Shown here one piece after another: positions 23,466 to 31,233 of a DNA stretch of 37,863 bases (the stretch's first letter is position 1; every line of letters starts with the position of its first letter). The stretch comes from Gammaproteobacteria bacterium (GTDB lineage: Bacteria; Pseudomonadota; Gammaproteobacteria; GCF-002020875), in the NCBI GenBank assembly GCA_018648825.1, contig JABGQL010000028.1:7125-44987 (forward strand). Direction: 5' to 3'. The notes beneath the pieces were generated by a model. The model did no database searches, was not told the origin of the DNA, and saw only the letters and a program-made list of their open reading frames with translations. The translations under genes and the position numbers were made by a program.

Positions 23466-24275
23466 ATGAGCAACTGGCCCTTTCGCTACCAAATTATTTT
23501 TCTCAGTAGTATCCCCGCATTTTTTATCTGGATTGCACTAACACTAAATACCGTCTATACCAGCTTGGAAAACCTGACTAGCGCTTACCACCAACAGGGG
23601 CAGATGTTGGCCAACCTCATCGCCCCCAGCTGTGAATTTGCGATCTTCTCGGGTGATATGAGATCACTGCATCAACAGCTACAAAATAGTGTAGCTCACC
23701 CCAATATTCAGCTTATCGAAGTCTACAATAACAGCCTCCATCTTTTGGAGCGGGTTGGGGAGGTAACCACCCCTCTCTTGAGTGGAGATGAACCCAAGCT
23801 CACATTCACTGCCACCATTCACTCCACAGTGGTTGCTATGGATGAGGTCGACTCTCTTCACACAAAGCCCCCCCCATTAGGCTCCGCTGTTATCACCCTC
23901 TCCCCAGAACCCATGATCCAACTCCGCCAACAGATCATTCAACAAGCACTCTGGGTAGGTACCGCCGCACTACTGCTGACACTACTATTGGTTTTGATCC
24001 TCTCTAACCGCTTCACTCAAGTCTTCTCAGCACTGCGCAGTGCGATGAAACTAATTGCCGCTGGCGACTTCTCCCCACCAAAACAGCCGCTACCCTCCCG
24101 AGGTGAACTGGGAGAGCTCTCTCAAGACCTGCACAAGATGGCATCTGCATTAGAGCGTAACCGCAAAGCCACTCTGGCCACCTATGACCAGATGACCTTA
24201 CGGGCCAGAGAGGCTGAGCGCATCGTCAGTATTCAACAGAACAAACAGCAGGAGCCCCAAGATGCCGGCTTTTGA
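23466..24275 (+). CDS. Membrane sensor with HAMP domain but no kinase domain
   Basis: A 269-residue protein with membrane spans at about 8-30 and 156-178 around a periplasmic sensor domain. That domain resembles the BarA-type N-terminal module (QGQMLANLIAPSCEFAIFSGD, then VAHPNIQLIEVYNNSLHLLE). A HAMP segment follows (about 178-232, with NRFTQVFSALRSAMKLIAAGDF and GELGELSQDLHKMASALE), then a short coiled coil to the end. No H-box, ATPase, receiver or GGDEF domain follows, although in BarA-like kinases the catalytic core comes at this point. The gene overlaps the real kinase gene by 14 bases, and GAGG precedes its start. It may be a signalling subunit that binds the kinase or the binding protein. 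The stop codon was checked within the local sequence; a frameshift split is unlikely, because the next gene has its own membrane sensor region. Confidence 0.83.
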   Translation: MSNWPFRYQIIFLSSIPAFFIWIALTLNTVYTSLENLTSAYHQQGQMLANLIAPSCEFAIFSGDMRSLHQQLQNSVAHPNIQLIEVYNNSLHLLERVGEVTTPLLSGDEPKLTFTATIHSTVVAMDEVDSLHTKPPPLGSAVITLSPEPMIQLRQQIIQQALWVGTAALLLTLLLVLILSNRFTQVFSALRSAMKLIAAGDFSPPKQPLPSRGELGELSQDLHKMASALERNRKATLATYDQMTLRAREAERIVSIQQNKQQEPQDAGF

Positions 24276-25902
24276 GTTTTGGAAAAAAATTCCACTTCAA
24301 GCTTATCGTGGCCCGCTGCTACTTTGGTCAGCCCTGATACTGACTGCACTATTCTGGGTCACTTCGTCACAGTACCATGATAATAGAGGTGCCTTCTTTC
24401 AGCTAGTCCAACAGACTCAGGTCGCAGCACAGCACCGTATTCAAGCCAATGAAGTAATCCTAGAGACACTCTCTGAGCTGGTTGGGCCCTCCGACCTTTT
24501 TTTGCAGGAGCGTATTCAATCAGTGGCTGACTCATTAATCCAACACCATCCACAGATCCGCGCCGTTTTACTGCTTCCAACCTTGCCTCATGATGAAGAG
24601 GAGGAGTTGATCAAACAGTACCAAAAATATCAGACTACCGACTTCTCACTACCTGATGACCCCACAGACTTTGAGCTAACCTCTCCCATCCTCTTCTACT
24701 ATGCCAGAGCCGACGAGAGCGGTAATTTGCTGGGGAAAGACGCTCAATCTATCCCCCCTCTGCTAAAAACCATGCAAGCAACCAAAGATAATCACCCATT
24801 GAGCTCTCACCCCTACCTCTTCAATGGAAAAAATCACTACTTCTTGGTCAGTCAAGCTAGGCGCCCCCTCTCCTTCGAGGACGAAATTTTCCCTTGGTAC
24901 ACTGAAATTCATATCGCACTGTTAATCGACCCCAATTACATCTTACCCAAAAACAACATGAGCCGTGCCTCTCTCTCCCTCTATGACCCCGGAAACCGTA
25001 TCTCTGAACTGCTGTGTGATACCTCACCAAACCAGAACTCTGACACAGACAGCTGGCTGAGTAGAGCCCTGCATTACAAGATCAAACTGGAATCCATTAG
25101 CCAACCTTTTCTGATGACCATTTCGACAACAATTCCACTACTACAACTTTCTGCAGCACCTCTACTGCTCCTTATTCTGGGATCACTACTCTTTTTCCAT
25201 CTTACCCATCGGCGTATCACTCAAGAGCAAGAGACTCGATTGAAGCAGCGTCATAGCGAGAAACGGCTACTGCTCACCACCAAGAACCGTGTACAGATGC
25301 TCAATGCAATCTCTCACGATATCCGTACTCCGCTAACTCGGCTCCAGCTACGTACTGCAACCATGCTCAAGGGGGATGCCAAACAGAAGAGTATCTCTGA
25401 CCTCAAAGAGATTGAGGACTTGGTTGAAAGCTCACTCAACTATCTGCGTGGAGAAGAGCAGAACGAGGAGCCACAGATTACCGATTTCAATGAGATGGCC
25501 TACACCATTCAATCTGATCTAGCTGAACAACAACACCTTTTTGCTATCCATGGAAAGGCACGCTGGCCCTATCTCTGCCAACCTCTGCAAATGAAGAGAG
25601 CCATTCAAAACCTAATCAATAACGCTTTCCGCTTTGCTGATCACGTTGAACTACAGTTACTCGACCATGACCGAAACTTAACCATTGAGATCCTCGATAA
25701 CGGCCCAGGCATCGATACAGAACTATTAGATAAGGTCACTCACCCCTACTATCGTGCCGATGACTCACGCAACAATCAAACCGGAGGTATTGGACTGGGG
25801 TTAGCCATCGTTAGAGAGATTACCGAAGCCCATGATGGCGTCTTTACACTGAAGAACCGCCCCGAAGGGGGGCTACACGCCACCATCTCACTACCGCGCT
25901 AA
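24262..25902 (+). CDS. Sensor histidine kinase
   Basis: A 546-residue inner-membrane kinase. Spans at about 17-35 and 295-315 enclose a periplasmic sensor of about 260 residues with a CHASE-like beginning (RIQANEVILETLSELVG, then IQSVADSLIQHHPQIRAVLLLP). The catalytic region holds the H-box AISHDIRTPLTRLQLRT with phosphoacceptor H352, the N-box QNLINNAFRFAD, the G1 box DNGPGID and the G2 box GGIGLGLAI. There is no HAMP domain, which the preceding protein does have. AGGAG lies seven bases before the ATG. It closes the operon and is the probable partner of the response regulator at 19915. Its stop overlaps the convergent pgpA stop by four bases, leaving no room for a terminator. Confidence 0.93.
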   Translation: MPAFEFWKKIPLQAYRGPLLLWSALILTALFWVTSSQYHDNRGAFFQLVQQTQVAAQHRIQANEVILETLSELVGPSDLFLQERIQSVADSLIQHHPQIRAVLLLPTLPHDEEEELIKQYQKYQTTDFSLPDDPTDFELTSPILFYYARADESGNLLGKDAQSIPPLLKTMQATKDNHPLSSHPYLFNGKNHYFLVSQARRPLSFEDEIFPWYTEIHIALLIDPNYILPKNNMSRASLSLYDPGNRISELLCDTSPNQNSDTDSWLSRALHYKIKLESISQPFLMTISTTIPLLQLSAAPLLLLILGSLLFFHLTHRRITQEQETRLKQRHSEKRLLLTTKNRVQMLNAISHDIRTPLTRLQLRTATMLKGDAKQKSISDLKEIEDLVESSLNYLRGEEQNEEPQITDFNEMAYTIQSDLAEQQHLFAIHGKARWPYLCQPLQMKRAIQNLINNAFRFADHVELQLLDHDRNLTIEILDNGPGIDTELLDKVTHPYYRADDSRNNQTGGIGLGLAIVREITEAHDGVFTLKNRPEGGLHATISLPR

Positions 25903-26390
25903 ACCGCTGCAGCAATCAACTGCAACACCAAGAGTGCAAAAATTCCGGCAATCACATCATCCAGCATCACCCCCAAACCACCAGAGACCTGTCGATCGGC
26001 CCAACCAATCGGCCAAGGCTTCCAGATATCAAACAACCGGAAGAGTAGAAAACCCACCACAACCCACTCCCATCCTGCCGGTGCAGCAATCATCGTAATC
26101 CACAGCCCAACAAACTCATCCCATACAATGCCACCGTGATCATGTACACCCAGATCAGCCCCCGCCTTACCGCAGACCCAAACCCCAAAGATAAATGAGA
26201 GCACAACCACTACCAGATAAATAGGCAGTGAGAGCGGGGCCATCAACAGATAGAGTGGAACTGCTGCCAAGGTACCGAAAGTACCGGGCGCAAATGTGGC
26301 CAACCCTGAACCAAAGCCAAAGGCAAAGAAGTGGGCTGGATCAGAAAATACAGTCTTCGCAGAAGGCTCCAAGGAAATCCCCAATGTCAA
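25899..26390 (-). CDS. pgpA: Phosphatidylglycerophosphatase A
   Basis: A 163-residue membrane phosphatase that removes the phosphate from phosphatidylglycerophosphate to give phosphatidylglycerol. Motifs match E. coli PgpA: FGFGSGLATFAPGTFGTL, HDHGGIVWDEFVGLWITM, LFRLFDIWKPWPIGWADR and GGLGVMLDDVIAG. Three or four membrane helices are visible. No ATG lies upstream in frame; the best start is TTG at 26390, which gives an N-terminus of 24 residues before FGSG, close to E. coli PgpA. The predicted start lies two bases from a 169-bp palindrome and has no Shine-Dalgarno sequence, so expression may depend on read-through from argG upstream or on the palindrome. Confidence 0.93.
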   Translation of the reverse strand: MTLGISLEPSAKTVFSDPAHFFAFGFGSGLATFAPGTFGTLAAVPLYLLMAPLSLPIYLVVVVLSFIFGVWVCGKAGADLGVHDHGGIVWDEFVGLWITMIAAPAGWEWVVVGFLLFRLFDIWKPWPIGWADRQVSGGLGVMLDDVIAGIFALLVLQLIAAAV

Positions 26391-26392
26391 AA

Positions 26393-26561
26393 AGTGGTCG
26401 GGTGTTCTCTCTGAGAGAGTTGATCGCGCCTGAATCTGCCCCGTTTTTACAGAAACAGCCTATCCATGTTTGAGCAACGCGAGTTGGGATAGGCGCTGTA
26501 AAAACGGGGCAGACTCAGGGAACAAGCGATCATCCGAAGGAAGAGAGAACACCCGATCACT
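26393..26561. repeat. 169-bp imperfect palindrome between argG and pgpA
   Basis: Arms pair in four blocks: 26393-26412 with 26542-26561 (19 of 20), 26421-26427 with 26526-26532 (7 of 7), 26429-26452 with 26496-26519 (23 of 24), and 26458-26465 with 26487-26494 (8 of 8). At the apex CAAC-GCGA-GTTG (26475-26486) makes a small stem with a GNRA-type tetraloop. On the plus strand the outer mismatch is a G-T wobble. The element fills nearly the whole gap between argG and pgpA. No transposase, U-run or target-site duplication was seen. Candidates are a MITE/REP-like element or a structured RNA. Confidence 0.9.
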
Positions 26562-26576
26562 CCTCCTCAGCCCCAA

Positions 26577-27791
26577 TCAACTCCCCTGCTTCGCCCCAAT
26601 CCGCAAACGCAGTGAGTTCAAGCGAATAAATCCAGCCGCATCCTTCTGATCATAGGCCCCTGCATCATCCTCAAAGGTAGCGATCTCCTCATTGAAGAGG
26701 CTATTGGTCTCCGACTTACGTCCCACCACAACCACATTACCCTTATACAGCTTCAGACGCACCGTACCGTTCACCACCTTCTGCGTCTCATCGATCGCCG
26801 CCTGCAGCATGGAACGCTCTGGTGACCACCAGTAACCGTTATAGACCATCTCGGCATAACGTGGCATCAACTCATCCTTCATATGCGCCGCCTCACGATC
26901 CAGTGTCAGCGACTCCATCGCACGGTGCGCCTTCAACAGAATGGTGCCTCCGGGGGTCTCATAACAGCCGCGAGACTTCATCCCAACATAACGGTTCTCC
27001 ACAATATCATCACGGCCGATACCGTTATCGCCACCCATCTTGTTTAAGGTCTCCATAATGGTAGCAGGGCTCATCGCCTCGCCATCAATGGCAATTGGAT
27101 CACCCTTCTCAAAATCGATCTCAATATAGCTCGGTACGTCTGGGGCATTCTCTGGCGAGACACTCCAGCGCCACATATCCTCCTCTGGCTCCGCATACGG
27201 GTCTTCCAGAATATCACCCTCGTAAGAGATATGGAGCAGATTGGCATCCATCGAGTAGGGAGACTTCTTCCCCTGCTGTGCAAAATCAACAGGGATATTG
27301 TGCTCCTCCGCATAGGCCATCAAGGTGGCACGGGAGGTGAGATCCCACTCACGCCACGGCGCAATCACCTTAACATCCGGCATCAATGCATAGGCACCCA
27401 GTTCAAAGCGCACCTGATCATTCCCCTTACCGGTCGCACCGTGGGCAATGGCATCAGCACCCGTCTCCTTGGCAATCTCAACCAGACGCTTAGAGATCAG
27501 TGGACGAGCAATCGAGGTACCGAGCAGATACTCGCCCTCATAGACCGCATTGGCGCGGAACATTGGGAAGATAAAGTCACGCGCATACTCCTCACGCAGA
27601 TCATCGATATAGATCTCCTTGATCCCCATCGCCTCCGCCTTGGCTCGGGCAGGCTCTACCTCTTCGCCCTGACCAATATCGGCAGTGAAGGTGACCACCT
27701 CACACTCATATACATCCTCCAACCACTTAAGGATGATGGAGGTATCCAGACCACCGGAGTAGGCGAGTACGACTTTTTTAATCTCTGACAT
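26577..27791 (-). CDS. argG: Argininosuccinate synthase
   Basis: A 404-residue ATP-dependent enzyme that joins citrulline and aspartate, following ArgF in arginine synthesis. The N-type ATP pyrophosphatase loop AYSGGLDTS spans 10-18. Other family stretches are [54 protein letters not shown] and [14 protein letters not shown]. The length is that of the common bacterial type, not the longer E. coli form. AGAGG lies seven bases before the ATG. A candidate promoter is at 27822-27849. The gene is not in the argDF operon and runs in the opposite direction; pgpA lies downstream beyond the palindrome. No argH is present in the window. Confidence 0.97.
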   Translation of the reverse strand: MSEIKKVVLAYSGGLDTSIILKWLEDVYECEVVTFTADIGQGEEVEPARAKAEAMGIKEIYIDDLREEYARDFIFPMFRANAVYEGEYLLGTSIARPLISKRLVEIAKETGADAIAHGATGKGNDQVRFELGAYALMPDVKVIAPWREWDLTSRATLMAYAEEHNIPVDFAQQGKKSPYSMDANLLHISYEGDILEDPYAEPEEDMWRWSVSPENAPDVPSYIEIDFEKGDPIAIDGEAMSPATIMETLNKMGGDNGIGRDDIVENRYVGMKSRGCYETPGGTILLKAHRAMESLTLDREAAHMKDELMPRYAEMVYNGYWWSPERSMLQAAIDETQKVVNGTVRLKLYKGNVVVVGRKSETNSLFNEEIATFEDDAGAYDQKDAAGFIRLNSLRLRIGAKQGS

Positions 27792-27821
27792 GAGTGTGCC
27801 TCTAAAATTTGGAAACGGGGT

Positions 27822-27849
27822 ATTCTACAGCTACCGTTGATTTTGTTCA
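27822..27849 (-). promoter_or_regulatory. Candidate promoter of argG
   Basis: On the minus strand TGAACA (27849-27844) and TAGAAT (27827-27822) are spaced by 16 bases. The predicted start, about 27815, leaves a leader of some 24 bases carrying AGAGG. A perfect dyad TGGTCA-G-TGACCA at 27877-27889 lies about 30 bases upstream of the -35 element and could be an activator site. Confidence 0.42.
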
Positions 27850-27919
27850 CCCCAAATCGATGGAGAATACCGTACGTGGTCAGTGACCAAGAACACCACC
27901 CCGGCGTTGCTAATTAATA

Positions 27920-27930
27920 CCCCCCCCCCC
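27920..27930. repeat. Run of eleven cytosines, intergenic
   Basis: Eleven consecutive Cs lie between the end of the res gene and the argG promoter region, outside any credible gene. Such tracts slip easily in replication and in sequencing. At this place length changes could affect only spacing upstream of argG, not a reading frame. Confidence 0.9.
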
Positions 27931-27967
27931 GAAGATCCGTTGTGGACAAGGCTACCCGTTTGTTTGC

Positions 27968-30655
27968 TCAATCATTGCCCTTGTACTCCAGAAATCCATT
28001 CATCAAAGCAACAAACGATTTCGGTCCATACTTCTTAAAACCTTCCTCATCCACATAGACAAAATCATATTCCACACCTGACTGCATCGCATTAATATCC
28101 TCGCACCACTGCCACAATCGCAGCATTTTATGTGGCACATCCAGATCCTCCTGCCCCTTGGTTTCAACAATCACGACACTTCCATCGGAGAGCTTGACCA
28201 TAAAATCAGGGTAGTAGTTGGAGATATCCCCATCTGCATTGACGTAATCCAGCTTAAAGTGGACAGCCAGATAGTTCTTTGCGAAAGAGACTACATCACT
28301 ACACCCATCTAGGAAACTGGCAAACTGAAGTTCAAAATGGCTATCCCCCACAACCCGATTAAATATACTCTTCTTTGGAACCAGATAGCCTTGATCTTTC
28401 ACCACGAAAGGACGTGTCTGTCTCAGCTTGATGGTGTCACGAATCTCGGCATCGCCTTTGTCCCGAACAGTTAGATCATTCAGCGCCCTCTTGAAGGTCT
28501 CAATCACCGTTTTGGTCGCGGCCAGCTCCGAAAGGTTGCGCAGTGTATTGGCTGACTCCAGCTCCACAGAACTTCCGAAGAGCTCATTTTTCACAAAGCC
28601 CTTCACCTTACCGTACAGCATGTCATACCCGCTGACCAGCCGTAACTCTTTCATAATAGTCCGTGCAAAATAGCCGACCACACTTCGATAGTCGGCAGCC
28701 CCGGCGCTATCCAGCACCGTGGTATGATCAATATCACCCGTTGTAATATCCTTAAATACAATATCTCGCTGCTCTTCATCGGTGAACTGCTGATAGGTAA
28801 CAGTTTGAAAGGAGATGGAACCAATATCCAGATCAGAAAGATTTTTGTATTCCCGATAGACCCGAGGGGTTAGCACAGGTATCTCTATATCCAGCGCATC
28901 GAGATCTTTTTCATCATTTTCCTTGTCTATTTCCACTACCAACGGGGTCTTTGGCTGGGTGCCTTCACCCATTGGCTTACGCTCCAACTCGACCCCTTCC
29001 GCCTGAATGGATTCCACAAAATCCATAAAGGCATCGGTACCAACCACACTCACATACTCTTCTACCCCACCCAGATACATCTTGCGCAAACCACGCCCAA
29101 GAGTCTGTTCTGGCAAGATATTGCTCTTTGCAGAGTAGGCGCGAAGCCCAACAATGGTAGTGACATTACGCACGTCCCACCCCTCCTTAAGCATCAGTAC
29201 CGACACAATCACCTTATAGGGGCTATCCATTGAGTCGATCTCATTGGACTCCTTACGTAACTGCTCCAGCTCCTCTCTCTTCTTCCCGGACTGCGCTTCG
29301 GAGACCTCTCCATTCTTCTTGGTATGAATCACCAGTACCGCATCTTTCAAATCAGTGTAACGCCCTTCCAGATACTCAGCCACATCATCACAATTTTGGG
29401 TGTCATCCGTCATCACAAATAGAATAGACTTTTTGCCGAGTTTCTCATGCTCTGAGTAAGCTTTACGCCACTCAATCACCCCCAATTCAATATAGTCTGC
29501 ATACTTCTCGGTATAACGGATACTCTGCCGCTCTTCCAGTTTGGCTCGGCTGGCCGCATCCGGCAGTACAGGGTGCTTAACCACATTTTGTGAAATCGCC
29601 TCCACCAGAGGATAGTCAGAGACTGTCTGCACAAAGATTGCACCGTTATTATGTTTCGGAGTTGCTGTCACATCCAGCTGCAAACTCAATGCCCCTCCTT
29701 TTTGCAAGAGACGGTTGTGAATCTCCTCAATCGACTTAAACCAGGCCAGTCTGGAGTCATGAATGTGATGCGCCTCATCATTCAGCACCATCAGCTCATC
29801 AATATCACGCACAATTGCACCAAGATCTACACTGGAGTCGGTAGTTGCCCCCGTTGGGCGGATACCGAAAAAGTAGTCCATTGTATTGTCATCATCCGGG
29901 GATGGTGGAATTTCATCCCCTGAATAGACACGATGAATATTGGTCAGAAAGATATTCCCAACAGGGCGTGTCACCCTCACCTCATCCTGTAGATGCAGGG
30001 TCAACTGAAAATCATCCCGCCAATTGCGGCCATCAAATCCGTTATCGGGCAGTACCGGATCCTCAAAGAAAATACGCAATCCGGAAAAATCATGATAGAT
30101 CCGATCCAACACAATAATATTGGGCGCAATCAGCAGGAAATTACGTGCCAGTTCTGACTCCGGCTCATACAGCTTATGAAAAAAGCTCCATGCCAGCGCG
30201 AGACTCATCACCTTGGTCTTGCCACTGCCGGTCGCCATCTTCACCACGTAGCGTCTCCAACTCTCATCAAACATCTGTGCTGAAACCACACCACTGCTAT
30301 CAAAGCGCATCAAATCATATTTGTCCTTGGCACCCACTACATCATAGAGATAGATGATGGTCTCCAGCGCCTCACGCTGGGCAAAATAGTATTGAAATGA
30401 GAACATCGTACCATCCATCTGTGGCAACAGGTGCGGCTCTTTAAACCACCAGTTCAAAAGACTTGCACTGGTATCCGATGCCCCTACATAACCACTATCC
30501 CGAAATATTTTAACCTTGCGCCGAAGCTGATCCACCAGAGGGGGCATTAACTTCTCTGCACTGCTCTCACGGAGTGCTTCGTCAGCGGGAAACCAGCGAA
30601 CCTCTGGATCAAGGACAGCATGGGGTGAATTGGGAAAGTCCTTGTGTAGCGCCAT
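27968..30655 (-). CDS. res: Type III restriction endonuclease subunit Res
   Basis: An 895-residue helicase-nuclease, the restriction subunit that needs Mod to recognise DNA and uses ATP to switch between two inversely oriented sites. The SF2 motor shows Walker A ATGSGKT (141-147), DEAH (293-296) and DVTATP (328-333). Motif VI lies in LPEQTLGRGLRKMY. The C-terminal PD-(D/E)XK nuclease has PDFMV with D817 and VETKG with E831 and K833, so all key residues are intact. The ATG at 30655 overlaps the stop of the nuclease-like gene by one base (TGATG). It is the last gene of the four-gene unit. Length is within the usual Res range (about 870-1000). Confidence 0.93.
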   Translation of the reverse strand: MALHKDFPNSPHAVLDPEVRWFPADEALRESSAEKLMPPLVDQLRRKVKIFRDSGYVGASDTSASLLNWWFKEPHLLPQMDGTMFSFQYYFAQREALETIIYLYDVVGAKDKYDLMRFDSSGVVSAQMFDESWRRYVVKMATGSGKTKVMSLALAWSFFHKLYEPESELARNFLLIAPNIIVLDRIYHDFSGLRIFFEDPVLPDNGFDGRNWRDDFQLTLHLQDEVRVTRPVGNIFLTNIHRVYSGDEIPPSPDDDNTMDYFFGIRPTGATTDSSVDLGAIVRDIDELMVLNDEAHHIHDSRLAWFKSIEEIHNRLLQKGGALSLQLDVTATPKHNNGAIFVQTVSDYPLVEAISQNVVKHPVLPDAASRAKLEERQSIRYTEKYADYIELGVIEWRKAYSEHEKLGKKSILFVMTDDTQNCDDVAEYLEGRYTDLKDAVLVIHTKKNGEVSEAQSGKKREELEQLRKESNEIDSMDSPYKVIVSVLMLKEGWDVRNVTTIVGLRAYSAKSNILPEQTLGRGLRKMYLGGVEEYVSVVGTDAFMDFVESIQAEGVELERKPMGEGTQPKTPLVVEIDKENDEKDLDALDIEIPVLTPRVYREYKNLSDLDIGSISFQTVTYQQFTDEEQRDIVFKDITTGDIDHTTVLDSAGAADYRSVVGYFARTIMKELRLVSGYDMLYGKVKGFVKNELFGSSVELESANTLRNLSELAATKTVIETFKRALNDLTVRDKGDAEIRDTIKLRQTRPFVVKDQGYLVPKKSIFNRVVGDSHFELQFASFLDGCSDVVSFAKNYLAVHFKLDYVNADGDISNYYPDFMVKLSDGSVVIVETKGQEDLDVPHKMLRLWQWCEDINAMQSGVEYDFVYVDEEGFKKYGPKSFVALMNGFLEYKGND

Positions 30656-31233
30656 CAGGCAGCCCCCACCAACCGTTTGAATTGAAGATAATTTGGTGAG
30701 GAGAGCTTTAACATTTTCTCCGGGGTATCATGTACACCATCTGCTGGTACCACAGAACTCGGCCTTTTGGAGATCGCAATATTACGAATAGATACAAAAC
30801 GCTGACTGTAATGACTTTTTGATAAAAAACCAACCTGGTTCCAGAACTGTCTCCCAACCTCTCGACAATAAGCAATCAGGCATTCACTGCCTCTCAGTTG
30901 AGAGGCTACAGTTTTTTCCGTGGGACCCTTCCCTCCTTTCAGTTCAATATAGACAATCCAGTTACCCCTCTCTGTATGGGCAATCAGTACATAATCTGCC
31001 CGCTTACACTCTCCTTTACTGTTTTGAAAGAGACCATTGGGAGCCGGAAAATAATCCGCCTTAATAACCAGCGCACTTTCAGGCAGCGCATTAATGGTAA
31101 CAGAATAGCCTCTTTGATTACCTTCCGCTGGCTCCTCAAGAACGGCCACTCTCTTGCCATATTGGTTCTCATTGACCGTAACCCACGCATCTTCTTTTAT
31201 CAGTTCTTGAAGTATCTGAAGATCTTCTTCCAT
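30655..31233 (-). CDS. Candidate PD-(D/E)XK nuclease in the type III R-M operon
   Basis: A 192-residue protein of no recognised named family. It contains the signature of a PD-(D/E)XK nuclease core: KRADYVLIAH with D80, followed 17 residues later by VYIELKGG with E97 and K99, then a glutamine-bearing helix (ASQLRG, Q112) as in Hjc-like and restriction nucleases. The rest is short helices and strands (SIRNIAISKRP) ending near SPNYLQFKRL. The ATG at 31233 overlaps the ATPase stop (TGATG); a GTG at 31236 is an alternative. A perfect AGGAGGTGA ribosome-binding site lies just upstream, inside the ATPase gene, which implies strong expression. Together with the ATPase it probably forms an effector pair within the defence operon. 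It could instead be an inhibitor or specificity protein. Confidence 0.72.
   Translation of the reverse strand: MEEDLQILQELIKEDAWVTVNENQYGKRVAVLEEPAEGNQRGYSVTINALPESALVIKADYFPAPNGLFQNSKGECKRADYVLIAHTERGNWIVYIELKGGKGPTEKTVASQLRGSECLIAYCREVGRQFWNQVGFLSKSHYSQRFVSIRNIAISKRPSSVVPADGVHDTPEKMLKLSSPNYLQFKRLVGAA

Noticed and set aside
26393-26561. Palindrome as an ordinary intrinsic terminator of argG
   Set aside because: It is far longer than a terminator stem and has no T-run on either strand at its edges.
27920-27930. C11 tract as a phase-variation switch for the restriction genes
   Set aside because: It lies beyond the res stop codon, outside every coding frame, and downstream of the operon.
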